64,000 nt of DNA, taken from contig NZ_JAAIXZ010000008.1 of assembly GCF_010894435.1 (NCBI RefSeq), positions 372,001 through 436,000 on the forward strand, given 5' to 3'. The DNA comes from Pyxidicoccus trucidator (GTDB lineage: Bacteria > Myxococcota > Myxococcia > Myxococcales > Myxococcaceae). Position 1 is the stretch's first letter. The number at the start of each line of letters is the position of its first letter. Both the position numbers and the translations under genes were made by a program. Shown in pieces: positions 28,029 through 36,743 of this stretch. The notes below the pieces were generated by a model, which saw nothing but the letters and a program-made list of their open reading frames with translations, was not told the DNA's origin and searched no databases.

Positions 28029-29948
28029 ATGCCGCTTCCCTCCGACGTAGAAGATGCCTTCTCGTGCCTTCCGCTGTCCCTGGTGCGCGTGGGGACGGAC
28101 CTCCGCGTCCAGTGGTGCGAGGAGGGCTTCGCCTGCAAGACGGGCGTGGAATTGCGCGCCGGAGGCGAGCTGCTCGGCGCGCTGGAGCGGGGGCGCAGTT
28201 TGGATGCGGTGGAGCGCGCCATCCGCGAGGGGCGCCCCCACACCGGCCACGTCATCACCCGCGCGCTGAGGCAGGTGCGCGTGCAGGTGCGGCCCGCGAA
28301 GGCGGGCGAGAAGCCGGGCGCCTGGCTGGTCGTCGAGCCCTCAGGAGTGGACGACGAGGGGGCCTTCTCCCAGGCGGTGCAGGAGATTGCCCGCGCGGTG
28401 GGCGAGACGCTGGAGGTGGACAGCGTGTGCGCGGCGGCCGTGGTGGCGCTGGTGCGCTGCGCCCAGGTGCGGCGCGCGGAGGTCTTCCTCTGCGAGCAGG
28501 AAGGCCAGGGGCTGCGCCGGGCGGCGGTGTCGGACCTGGCCGGCTCGGACTCGCCGGAGGACACCTTCGACGCGGAGGACGACCCGTTCCGGCAGGCGCT
28601 GGCCTCGCGCCAGGCGCAGCTCGGCATCCAGCGCGGCTACGGGGACGCCATGGGCTCCATCTTCGCCGCGGTGCCGCTGTGCGCGCCGCGCCGGACGGTG
28701 GGCCTGCTGCTGCTCTACAAGGAGCAGGGCACGTCCTTCTCCGTGCGCGAGCTGGAGCTGTGGAGCGCGGCGGCCAACCAGCTCGCGGTGGCGGTGGAGA
28801 ACGCGCGGCTGTTGCGCGAGGCGAAGGCGGCGCTCCAGGTGCGCGAGGAGTTCATGTCCATCGCCAGCCACGAGCTGAAGACGCCGCTCACCCCGCTGAA
28901 GCTGGGCCTCTACACCATGGAGCGGCGCATCTCCGCGGGGCAGCCGGTGGAGCTGGCCTCGGTGCTCAAGTCCAAGCGGCAGGTGGACCGGCTGGCGGGG
29001 CTGGTGGACGACTTGCTGGACGCCTCGCGGCTGGATGCCGGGAAGCTGGCGCTCAACCTGGCGCCGCTGGAGGTGGGGCAGTTGGTGGCGGAGGTGGTGG
29101 ACCACTTCCGCGCCGCCTTCGAGCGTCCCTTCAACGTCGAGGTGCCGCGCGAGCGCGTCTGGGTGCAGGGGGACAGGGACAGGCTGGAGCAGGTGCTCGT
29201 CAACCTGCTGGAGAACGCGCACAAGTACAGCGACGCGGGCGAGCCCATCACCGTGAGGGTGGAGCGGCTGGCGGGTGACGCGCGCATCCACGTGCAGGAC
29301 CGCGGCATCGGCATCCCCGGCGCGGACCAGGCGCAGGTGTTCCAGCGCTTCTACCGGGCGCGCAACGTGTCGCACCGCAACTTCGGCGGACTGGGGCTGG
29401 GCCTCTTCATCAGCCACTCGATTGCGAAGCTGCACCGGGGCTCGCTGTCGCTGTCCAGCTCGGAGGGCCACGGCAGCACCTTCACGGTGAGCCTGCCGCG
29501 CATGTCGGCGCACGAGGTGAAGCGGCTGCCGCGCCGGGTGCTGCTGCTGGACGAGGACCTGGCGCAGGAGTCGGTGGCCGAGCGGGTGCTGCTCGCGGAG
29601 GGCTTCGAGGTGCTCACCGCGCGCAACGGCGCCGAGGCGCTGCGCCGGGCCACGCACCTGCCGGTGGACCTCATCGTCCTGTCCACCAGCGCCACGCACG
29701 GGCAGGCGGGCGTCTTCCTGGAGACCTTCGCCACGCTGCCCCGCGCGCGGCCCGTGCCGATACTGCTGGCCGGAGATGAGCGGCCCTGGTGGGCGCAGGA
29801 GAGCACCTCGCTGTGCAACCGCCCGTACCGCGCGGACGAGCTGGTGGCGCGGGTGCGCAACGTGCTGATGGTGGAGCGGCGCCGTCCCTCGGAGCTGGCG
29901 GCGTCCGGGTCCGAGTCGCCGCTCGTGGGCCTCAGCTCGCGGGCTTGA
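28029..29948 (+). CDS. Histidine kinase with GAF sensor and C-terminal pseudo-receiver
   Basis: A 639-residue cytosolic sensor kinase. A short N-terminal PAS-like segment (about 5-100) is followed by a GAF domain (about 115-265), HisKA ('SIASHELKTPLTPLKLG') and a complete ATPase domain with N-box 'LVNLLENAHKYS', G1 'DRGIGIP' and G2 'GGLGLGLFIS'. The C-terminal receiver (about 505-615) is degenerate: the phospho-acceptor Asp position is Ser ('LIVLSTSATHG') and the conserved Lys is Arg ('NRPYRADEL'). Kinase activity is therefore expected, but not receiver phosphorylation. The 3' end overlaps the convergent deacetylase gene by 17 bases. Confidence 0.92.
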   Translation: MPLPSDVEDAFSCLPLSLVRVGTDLRVQWCEEGFACKTGVELRAGGELLGALERGRSLDAVERAIREGRPHTGHVITRALRQVRVQVRPAKAGEKPGAWLVVEPSGVDDEGAFSQAVQEIARAVGETLEVDSVCAAAVVALVRCAQVRRAEVFLCEQEGQGLRRAAVSDLAGSDSPEDTFDAEDDPFRQALASRQAQLGIQRGYGDAMGSIFAAVPLCAPRRTVGLLLLYKEQGTSFSVRELELWSAAANQLAVAVENARLLREAKAALQVREEFMSIASHELKTPLTPLKLGLYTMERRISAGQPVELASVLKSKRQVDRLAGLVDDLLDASRLDAGKLALNLAPLEVGQLVAEVVDHFRAAFERPFNVEVPRERVWVQGDRDRLEQVLVNLLENAHKYSDAGEPITVRVERLAGDARIHVQDRGIGIPGADQAQVFQRFYRARNVSHRNFGGLGLGLFISHSIAKLHRGSLSLSSSEGHGSTFTVSLPRMSAHEVKRLPRRVLLLDEDLAQESVAERVLLAEGFEVLTARNGAEALRRATHLPVDLIVLSTSATHGQAGVFLETFATLPRARPVPILLAGDERPWWAQESTSLCNRPYRADELVARVRNVLMVERRRPSELAASGSESPLVGLSSRA

Positions 29949-30681
29949 GGACGCCGAAGTTCGCGGGGATGACGTCGGCGCGCGCCAGCAGCTCGCGGGC
30001 GCGCGGGTGGAGGAACGTCTCCAGCTCCACCTCCCGCTGGGCGGCGTAGCCGCTCTTGAGCGCCTCCGGCCGGTAGCCCGGGTGGCACATCAGCTCGATG
30101 ACGCCGTCCTCGGGCAGCGAGGCGAGGTGTGCCTCGAAGCGCTCCAGCGTCCAGTACGCCTCCGCGCCCGCGTCGCCGATGAAGTGCGCGTTGGTGGCCA
30201 CGCCCTGGGCCTCCAGCGCGCGCCGCATGTCCGCGTCGGTGGAGCGCACCGGCAGCCGGGCGGCGCGAGCGGCGCGGGCCAGGCCCTGGAGGACGCCGGG
30301 GTTGCGGTGCAGGTGCTTGTGCACGTCCACGTGGGTGGCCGGGTGGCCGAGCAGCCCCGCCAGCCGCGCGAGCTGGGCGAAGGACTCCGCCTCCACCACG
30401 TCCGGTGGGAGGCTGGCGGCGCGCGACTCCACGAAGCCGCCGTCCTCGCCGAGCAGCGCGCGGGGGAAGCCGCTCCACACCGGCGTGCCCCGGGCGAGGT
30501 TGAGGTGCAGGCCGATGGCCAGCCCCCGGGCCTCGCGCGCGGCGGCCTCGGAGTAGGGTGTGTTCACCATGAAGGTGGCGGAGGAGACGACGCCCTCCCG
30601 CATGGCGCGGAGGATGCCTCGGGTGACGGCCGGGTCGTAGCCCAGGTCGTCGGCGTTGATGATGAGGGCGCGGGCACTCAT
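29932..30681 (-). CDS. ChbG/YdjC-type carbohydrate deacetylase
   Basis: A 249-residue TIM-barrel-like polysaccharide deacetylase relative. The metal ligands are visible: Asp in 'NADDLGYDP' (about 11-12) and His in 'HVDVHKHLHRNP'; 'IGLHLNLARG' lines the active site and 'ELMCHPGYRP' closes it. ChbG removes acetyl groups from chito-oligosaccharides, and related HpnK acts with hopanoid genes; neither cluster is nearby, so the substrate stays open. It probably forms a unit with the upstream esterase gene (15 bases apart). Confidence 0.88.
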   Translation of the reverse strand: MSARALIINADDLGYDPAVTRGILRAMREGVVSSATFMVNTPYSEAAAREARGLAIGLHLNLARGTPVWSGFPRALLGEDGGFVESRAASLPPDVVEAESFAQLARLAGLLGHPATHVDVHKHLHRNPGVLQGLARAARAARLPVRSTDADMRRALEAQGVATNAHFIGDAGAEAYWTLERFEAHLASLPEDGVIELMCHPGYRPEALKSGYAAQREVELETFLHPRARELLARADVIPANFGVLKPAS

Positions 30682-30696
30682 GGCTGGGCTTCTCCT

Positions 30697-31695
30697 CTAG
30701 GGCCGGGGGCGTTCCTTGAAGAACTTCCATGCCTCACGGGTGGCTTTCAGGTCCAGGGTGCCATTGTTGAAGCCCGCGTAGCCGGGCCAGGCGTGCCTGC
30801 CTCCCTGAACGGTACACAGGGAGACGGTGGCGCTCGCCGGGGTGCAGCCGGTGTAGGCGGTGCAGGTGCTGTCGCCCTGCTGGTACGTCTGCACGGTGCC
30901 GCTGCCACAGCCGTTGCGGCCCGCCCAGCGCCGTACGGACTCCTCGGCGGAGGGGTAGGCGCTGCCGAAGGAGCCGAAGTTGTTCCCGCCCGCGTAGTAG
31001 ACGACTGCGTCCGCCGTGCCGTGGAAGTGCAGCACGGGCACCGGGCGCGAGGGCGTGCAGGGGCTGGTGCCCTCCGGGCCGGCCACGGGGGCGACGGCGG
31101 CGAAGCGGCTCGCGCGCTCACAGGCCAGCCGGTAGGTGAAGAAACCGCCGTTGGAGAAGCCCATGGCGAAGGTGCGCCGGGTGTCCACGCACACACGCGT
31201 GTCCAGGTGCGCCAGCAGCGCGTCCACGAAGCCCACGTCGTCCGCGACGCCCCGGGCCGGGTAGCAGCAGGCGCCGCCGTTCCAGCTCCGGAGGTCCGGC
31301 GAGGTGCCGAGGCCAAGCTCCGGGGCGTTGAGCCCGCGCGGGTACACGGCGAGGAAGCCCTCGGTGTCGGCCAGCGTGGACAGCCCCGTCAGTGACTCCA
31401 GCTGCCGCTCACTGGAGCCGAGGCCGTGGAAGGCGAGCACCGCGGGCGTGGGCCGGGTGGCGTCGTAGCCGGGCGGGACGTGGACACGGTAGGCGCGGGT
31501 GCGGCCCCCGTGCTCCACCGTCCAGTCATAGGTGCCGGGCCCCACGGTGAGGCCGGTGCACGTGGTGCGCTCCGGCACGGGGGGTTCCACGGCGCTGCCC
31601 GAGTCCGGAGTGCTTGGGGCTTCCCGGCGGGAGTCGTTGGCGGACGAGCACGCGGCGAGCAGGGCGAGGGTGGCGAGGAGACGTCGGGGGTGCAC
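30697..31695 (-). CDS. Secreted PHB depolymerase/feruloyl esterase-like alpha/beta hydrolase, lipoprotein
   Basis: A 332-residue exported hydrolase of the LpqC/poly(3-hydroxybutyrate) depolymerase group. The signal peptide ends in 'LLAACSS', a lipobox with Cys 16. The nucleophile elbow is 'GFSNGGFF', the oxyanion region 'AFHGLGSS' and the catalytic His lies in 'GGRHAWPG'; an Asp in 'FHGTADAVVYY' completes the triad. Several Cys pairs fit a secreted protein. Substrate could be short polyesters or feruloylated sugars. It is followed closely by the deacetylase gene, suggesting polysaccharide trimming. Confidence 0.88.
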   Translation of the reverse strand: MHPRRLLATLALLAACSSANDSRREAPSTPDSGSAVEPPVPERTTCTGLTVGPGTYDWTVEHGGRTRAYRVHVPPGYDATRPTPAVLAFHGLGSSERQLESLTGLSTLADTEGFLAVYPRGLNAPELGLGTSPDLRSWNGGACCYPARGVADDVGFVDALLAHLDTRVCVDTRRTFAMGFSNGGFFTYRLACERASRFAAVAPVAGPEGTSPCTPSRPVPVLHFHGTADAVVYYAGGNNFGSFGSAYPSAEESVRRWAGRNGCGSGTVQTYQQGDSTCTAYTGCTPASATVSLCTVQGGRHAWPGYAGFNNGTLDLKATREAWKFFKERPRP

Positions 31696-31976
31696 GCAGG
31701 GGAGGGTAACGGGGCCTTGAAGCCGCGGACGGACATTCTCGTCGGGCAGTTACGGAGTGCTCACCGGCGCCGTCATGGAGGAGCGGCTCGAGTCCGTCGC
31801 GGCAGGGCCGAAGCGCGGCGCGCTCGGCCGCGCCCTCGTGGTGGAGGTCGCGGCGCTCCTTGCGAAGCTCATGCTTGCGCCACGGCGGACCCTGGGCGCC
31901 GCTTCTGACTGGGGAGCAGGCACCGGGGACTCGCCTCCCGGGGACCGGAACCGGCCCCGGGAGGGACTGCCATTGC

Positions 31977-32222
31977 TTAGTACTTGCAGCAGTCAATGTA
32001 CGCGTCGATGCACGCCTGCCTGCAAGCCTCGTCGCCATTGCAGGCACCGATGCACACGACGCGGCCCGCGTTGCAGTACGACGGACAGCTGAGCGCGAGG
32101 GGTTCCGAACAGACAGCCTCGACCTCCTCCAGGGGCGCGGGCGCGGAGTCCCCCGCGGCCAGGGCACCTCCCGTCATGCAGAGCAGCAACAACGCGATGG
32201 ATGGAGTCTTGTTGTGACGCAT
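31977..32222 (-). CDS. Small cysteine-rich secreted protein
   Basis: An 81-residue protein with a signal peptide ('SIALLLLCMTGGALA', cleavage after ALA at about 22-23). The mature part of about 58 residues is acidic and holds nine Cys, mostly in 'SCPSYCNAGRVVC', 'CNGDEACRQAC' and the terminal 'DCCKY'. Such density implies a disulfide-stabilised fold. An AGGAGGAG stands seven bases before the ATG, which fixes the start although the frame is open further upstream. No known family is recognised; a secreted toxin-like, inhibitor or metal-binding peptide are options. Confidence 0.7.
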   Translation of the reverse strand: MRHNKTPSIALLLLCMTGGALAAGDSAPAPLEEVEAVCSEPLALSCPSYCNAGRVVCIGACNGDEACRQACIDAYIDCCKY

Positions 32223-32528
32223 CTCTGTCTCCTCCTGGGGAATCACGGGTGGTTCACCCAGAAGCCTATACAGTTCAATTGCAGCAAACAATGCGAGGAC
32301 TCCAGCCACCGTCGCGCTCCAGGCCTGCCTGGACCTCAACCGGGGTTCTCCATCGCACGCTGTTGCCGTCCCATCGCCCTTGAGCGCCAAGCAGGGAATG
32401 CGGTCATCGTCATGGCGAAGGGCACCCGACAGTGCATGAAGCCATTGCACGCATGGGGCTGAACGGTGTTGCCATGGGCAGTGGAATCCCCGTACCGAGC
32501 CTGCACGGCTCGACAGGCGAAGTGCAGC
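32223..32528. other. Intergenic stretch, lower GC, no supported gene
   Basis: 306 bases between the Cys-rich gene and the kinase gene. The minus-strand frame runs open through it into the Cys-rich gene and would encode one hydrophobic helix ('AWSATVAGVLALFAAIELY'). It has no ribosome-binding site or coding pattern. GC is visibly lower than average, so a decayed gene is possible. The promoter of the Cys-rich gene should lie here. Confidence 0.5.
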
Positions 32529-34712
32529 TCACTTCGCCGTCGAGCACTCCGCCGCGAGGGCCGTCGCGCGGTCGGGGAACCGCTCCGCCAGCGCGCGCTT
32601 CACCGCGTCCACCTCGGCCGCGTTGCCCGTGTGGGCGTGGAGCTGGCAGCGGGCGGTGAGGGCGCGCGGGTCCTCGGGGGCGAGCCGGTCCGCCTCCTGG
32701 TAGGCGCGCTCGGCTCCGGCGGTGTCGCCCTGCCGGAAGAGGACGGCGCCCAGGTAGTAGTGCGCCACGGACAGCCGGGCGTCCTTGCGAATCGCGCGCT
32801 TGAGGAGGCTGGCGGCCTCGTCCACGCGCTGCTGGCGGAAGCGCACGAAGCCCAGCTCGGCGAGGCACACCGCGTCGTCGTCATTCTCGCGAGTCCACGC
32901 GGCCAGCACGGTGGCGGCCTCGTCCAGGCGTCCGCTCTGGGAGAGGAGTCGGCCGTAGCGCGGCGCCACCTCGCGTGAGCGCGGCTTCTGCGAGTGGGCC
33001 TTCGCCAGCGCCGCCAGCGCCCCCGGCACATCGCCCTGGCGCTCCTTCAGCTCCGTCAGCGCCAGCAGGGGCCGGACATCCCGGGGCGCCAGCGCGAGGG
33101 CGTCGTCGATGGCGCGCTGGGCCCGCTTGCCCATGCTCAGCTCCGTGGCCGCGCGCGCTTCGAGCAGGTACGCCTCCACGTCCTTCGGGAACCGCGAAGT
33201 GTAGGCCCCCGCCAGCTCCAGCGCCTGCGGGTGCGCGCCCGCGGCCATCAGCAGGGTGCCCGCGCGGGCCAGCTCCGCGGCGGTGGCGCGAGCATCCGCG
33301 CCGAGTCCGTCGAGCGCGGACACCTTCGCCTCGGGCGTGGAGGCGGCCTCGGCCTTCGCCAGCCGCTCGGCCGGAGGAACCGCCGGGCGCGTGAAGTACC
33401 AGGCCCCTCCGCCCCCGAGCGCGCCCAGCACCAGCACCGCCGCGAGGATGGCCCCAAGTCGTGACGGCTTGCGGCCCGAGGCGTCAGCGCCAGCCTTCAC
33501 GTGAGAGGACTGGGCCGCTCTCGTGGAGGCGTCAGCGCTCGGACTCGCGGTGGCGCCGGAGCCCGGCTGCGCGGGAGGCCGTGCGAAGGGCTCCTGCGCC
33601 TCGGAAGCTCCCGCACCGTGCGCGGCTCCGTCATGCGACGCGGGCTCCGCATGAGGTGCCGCGCTGACAGGCCAGCCTCCCATGTCCATGTGCCCCGGGC
33701 GGACATGGAGCGGAGGCGTGCCCCCGTGGGACGGGTCCGCGAGCCGGGCGCGCCGCAGGGCCAGCCGCTTCGTGTCCTGGTCGGGAGGGAAGAGGGAGTC
33801 CACGTACGCGGCGAGCTGCTCGTACGAGGCCACCTCGGCAGCGCCGCCGATGGCCTCCATCGCGTCGATGAAGGACTCGAGGCTGTCGAAGCGCGCGGCC
33901 GGATCCCTGGCCAGCGCGGTGAGGCACACCAACTCCAGCGCGGCGGGCACGGACGGGTCGAAGGCGGTGGGCGGCTTCGGGCGCCCCTCGGCGATGCGCC
34001 CCAGCACCTCCTCGGCGGTGAGGCCCGTGAAGGGGCGCCGGCCGCAGAGCTGCTCGTACAGCATGACGCCCGCGGCGAAGAGGTCCGCGCGGTGGTCCAC
34101 CTGCCGGCCGGCAATCATCTCCGGCGACATGTAGAAGAACTTCCCCTTCAGCACGCCGGGCTCCGTGCCCGAGCCGAGCGCGTCCGCCTTGGCGATGCCG
34201 AAGTCGATGACCTTCACCGCGCCATTCACGCCCACGTGGATGTTGTCCGGGGTGAAGTCGCGGTGGACGATGCGCAGCGGCCGGCCCGCCTCGTCCACGG
34301 CGCGGTGCGCGGCGTCCAGGCCCCGGCACGCGTCCACCAGCACGCGCAGGGTAATCCCCAGCGGCACGCGCTGGCCGTGCTCGGCGGCCTCCTGGCGCAG
34401 CTCCGCGAAGGAGCGCCCCTCCAGCAATTCCATGGCGATGAAGGGCTCGGTGCCCTCCACCCCCAGCTCCAGAATCGTGACGACGTTGGGGTGTCGCACC
34501 TGCGCGGTGATGCGCGCCTCGTTGAGGAACATCTGCACGATGCGCCGGTCCGAGGCCAGGTGCGGCATCAGTCGCTTCACCGCCACGGCCGGGCCGCGCG
34601 TCCCGTCCTCCTCGATGCGCCTCCCGAGATACACCTCCGCCATGCCGCCTGTCGCGATGCGCGCGGACAGTCGGTAGCGGCCCACCTGATGAGGGTTCTG
34701 CTCCGGCTCCAA
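32529..34712 (-). CDS. Serine/threonine protein kinase with transmembrane helix and TPR domain
   Basis: A 727-residue protein. The N-terminal kinase (about 12-275) has 'ATGGMAEVYLG', 'VAVKRLM', 'HRDFTPDNIHV' and 'DFGIAK'. The usual HRDLKP Lys is Thr here, a variant common in myxobacterial kinases whose catalytic effect is unclear. A disordered Pro/Ser/His-rich region (about 310-405) leads to one hydrophobic helix (about 415-435). The C-terminal 290 residues form TPR repeats ('PLLALTELKERQGDVPGAL', 'AHYYLGAVLFRQGDTAGAE') on the outer side. The start appears to be TTG at 34712; no strong ribosome-binding site supports it, so it is uncertain. Confidence 0.9.
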   Translation of the reverse strand: MEPEQNPHQVGRYRLSARIATGGMAEVYLGRRIEEDGTRGPAVAVKRLMPHLASDRRIVQMFLNEARITAQVRHPNVVTILELGVEGTEPFIAMELLEGRSFAELRQEAAEHGQRVPLGITLRVLVDACRGLDAAHRAVDEAGRPLRIVHRDFTPDNIHVGVNGAVKVIDFGIAKADALGSGTEPGVLKGKFFYMSPEMIAGRQVDHRADLFAAGVMLYEQLCGRRPFTGLTAEEVLGRIAEGRPKPPTAFDPSVPAALELVCLTALARDPAARFDSLESFIDAMEAIGGAAEVASYEQLAAYVDSLFPPDQDTKRLALRRARLADPSHGGTPPLHVRPGHMDMGGWPVSAAPHAEPASHDGAAHGAGASEAQEPFARPPAQPGSGATASPSADASTRAAQSSHVKAGADASGRKPSRLGAILAAVLVLGALGGGGAWYFTRPAVPPAERLAKAEAASTPEAKVSALDGLGADARATAAELARAGTLLMAAGAHPQALELAGAYTSRFPKDVEAYLLEARAATELSMGKRAQRAIDDALALAPRDVRPLLALTELKERQGDVPGALAALAKAHSQKPRSREVAPRYGRLLSQSGRLDEAATVLAAWTRENDDDAVCLAELGFVRFRQQRVDEAASLLKRAIRKDARLSVAHYYLGAVLFRQGDTAGAERAYQEADRLAPEDPRALTARCQLHAHTGNAAEVDAVKRALAERFPDRATALAAECSTAK

Positions 34713-34884
34713 GGTAGCGGCAGTCTACGTGGACGGGCCCACCCGCGTCCTGTCCCTGGCGCGCTTCCTGGTCGCCCGCCCGGTCCTCGCGACACCTACT
34801 TTCGGCGCTTCCAAAAGAAACTTGCCCGGCCGCACCGCACGGCCCACGCTGGCCATTTACGGTCGCGCGAAGACGGAGGCCGGC

Positions 34885-35343
34885 ATGACGGGCGCGGACA
34901 CGCTGCTGTGGCTCGTACACGCAGCGTCAACGCTCTTCATGCTGGGTGTCATCGCCGTCATCCAGTGGGTGCACTACCCGCTCTTCGCCCGTGTGGGTGT
35001 CGCGGGCTTCCCCGCCTATGCCAGCGAGCACGGCCGGCGAATCACCTGGGTGGTGGCCGGGCCCATGCTCGTGGAGCTGGCGACCGCCATCTGGCTCGTC
35101 TTCCGGCCCCTGCCGCCCGGCGTGCCTGGCTGGATGGCCTGGGCGGGGCTCGTGGCCGTGCTCGTCCTCTGGGGGTCCACCTTCCTCCTCCAGGTGCCCC
35201 AGCACGAGGCGCTCCGGGTGGGGTTCGACCCCGAGGCGCACCGCCGCCTGGTGTCCTCCAACTGGCTGCGCACAGTGTTGTGGGCGCTACGCGGGGTGTG
35301 GGTGCTCTACCTCCTCGCTCGCGCAATCGGACGGGAGTGCTAA
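34885..35343 (+). CDS. Small four-helix membrane protein, hypothetical
   Basis: A 152-residue protein with four hydrophobic segments (about 5-28, 50-70, 80-100, 125-145). Conserved-looking polar spots are 'QWVHYPLF', 'HGRRITWVVAGPMLVE' and 'PQHEALRVGFD...RLVSSNWLRT'. His and Arg inside the membrane suggest a heme- or redox-linked helix bundle, but this is a guess. GGAGG five bases before the ATG supports the start. I do not recognise a named family with confidence. Confidence 0.8.
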   Translation: MTGADTLLWLVHAASTLFMLGVIAVIQWVHYPLFARVGVAGFPAYASEHGRRITWVVAGPMLVELATAIWLVFRPLPPGVPGWMAWAGLVAVLVLWGSTFLLQVPQHEALRVGFDPEAHRRLVSSNWLRTVLWALRGVWVLYLLARAIGREC

Positions 35344-35407
35344 CGTCCTGACCGTTTCCGGCCCACGGGAGGAGGGCCCCTGACACGCACTCGCTGCGTC
35401 CGGAGGG

Positions 35408-36697
35408 ATGTTGGGCACCGTCCTCAAGGGTGGTTACGTCGTCGAGCTGGAACCCGCGCTGGTGGAGCGAGTGGACCTGCGCATCGAAGGTGAGCGCATC
35501 GTCGCCCGCGGGCCGGACCTCACCCCCGCTGCCGACGACGAGGTCGTCGCCCTCTCCGGCAAGCTCGTCTTCCCGGGCCTGGTGAGCGCGCACCACCGCC
35601 TGCACGCGGTGCTCGGTCGTGGCATGCCGCACCCCGCGCTGGAGAACTACCAGGACCTGCTGGAGAAGGTGCTCTGGCCCTACGAGAACGCGCTGGATTT
35701 GGACGCGGTGCAGGTGGCCGGGTGCGCCGGTGGCCTCGAGGCCCTCCAGTGCGGCACCACCACCGTGTGTGACTTGCACTCGTCGCCCAGGGCGGTGGCG
35801 GGCTCGCTGGTGCGGCTGGCGCGCGGGCTCCACGAGGTGGGCGTGCGCGGCGTGCTGTCCTACGCCGTGTCGGACCGGCTGGGCGCCGTGGGCCGCGAGG
35901 AGGCCCTGGAGGAGACAGTCAGTTTCGCGAAGAAGGCGAAGGGCCGCTTCCGCGGGCAGGTGGGCGCGGGGCCCTGCTTCACGCTGGGGCCGGACGGCCT
36001 GCAGGGGTTGGTGGAAGCGCTGAAGACGCTGGGCACGGGCGGGCTGCACCTGCCGCTCGCCGAGGACCCGCTGGACGAGCGCCTCTCCACGGAGCGCTAT
36101 GGCGCCTCGCCCGTGGCGCGGCTGCTGGAGGCAGGCCTGCTGTCGCCCAAGAGTCAGTTGGCGCACGTGGGCCACCTGGAGTGGGCGGACCTGGCGCAGG
36201 TGATTGCCACCGGCGCGTGGATTGTCCACACGCCGCGCTCCAACCAGGGGCTGGAGGTGGGCTACGCGCCGGCGCTGAAGTTCGGCCACCGGGCCACGCT
36301 GGGCGCGGACGCCGTGTCCGCGGACCTCTTCGCGGAGGCGCAGGCGGCGTACCTGCGCTCGCGCGAGGCGGGGCAGCCCATCGACGTGCTGCGCTACCTG
36401 GCCAACGGCCACCGGCTGGTGTCCCAGCTCTTCGAGGTGCCCGTGGGGCCCATGCGCGAGGGCGCGCTGGCGGACCTGCTCGTCCTCGACTACCTGCCGG
36501 CCACGCCGCTCACCGGGGAGAACCTGGCCTGGCACGTGGTGTTCGGCCTGGGCAGCCGGCACGTGGAGGCCGTCATGGTGGACGGCGTCTGGCGCATGTG
36601 GGCACGCCGGCCGCTCTCCGTGAATCCCACGGTGGTGGCGGAGCAGGCCCGCGAGGCCGCCGCCGCGGTGTGGGCACGGCTCGCGGAGACGAAGTAG
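35408..36697 (+). CDS. SsnA-like amidohydrolase with altered metal site
   Basis: A 429-residue amidohydrolase-fold protein close in layout to SsnA, a putative aminohydrolase found in selenium-linked purine-degradation clusters. Matching blocks are the N-terminal 'GERIVARGPDL', 'CGTTTVCDLHSSP', 'TPRSNQGLEVGY' and the terminal 'VFGLGSRHVEAVMVDGVW'. The metal site is altered: where SsnA has SHNH, this protein has 'AHHR', and 'GLHLPLAED' replaces HxH; the His of 'AHVGH' and Asp of 'GADAV' remain. Activity is therefore uncertain. GGAGGG precedes the ATG. The UGA-containing peroxiredoxin gene follows after 46 bases. Confidence 0.8.
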   Translation: MLGTVLKGGYVVELEPALVERVDLRIEGERIVARGPDLTPAADDEVVALSGKLVFPGLVSAHHRLHAVLGRGMPHPALENYQDLLEKVLWPYENALDLDAVQVAGCAGGLEALQCGTTTVCDLHSSPRAVAGSLVRLARGLHEVGVRGVLSYAVSDRLGAVGREEALEETVSFAKKAKGRFRGQVGAGPCFTLGPDGLQGLVEALKTLGTGGLHLPLAEDPLDERLSTERYGASPVARLLEAGLLSPKSQLAHVGHLEWADLAQVIATGAWIVHTPRSNQGLEVGYAPALKFGHRATLGADAVSADLFAEAQAAYLRSREAGQPIDVLRYLANGHRLVSQLFEVPVGPMREGALADLLVLDYLPATPLTGENLAWHVVFGLGSRHVEAVMVDGVWRMWARRPLSVNPTVVAEQAREAAAAVWARLAETK

Positions 36698-36743
36698 CCG
36701 CCCGCTTGCCTTCCCGCTGGGAAGTCCGGTTTAGTCCTTCGTC

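Noticed and set aside
31696..31976. Possible small genes between the esterase and the Cys-rich gene
   Set aside because: Short open frames on both strands, no ribosome-binding sites, no recognisable product.
32223..32450. An N-terminal extension of the Cys-rich protein with one hydrophobic helix
   Set aside because: The strong AGGAGGAG and signal peptide mark the start at 32222; the upstream part lacks a start signal. A decayed gene remains possible.
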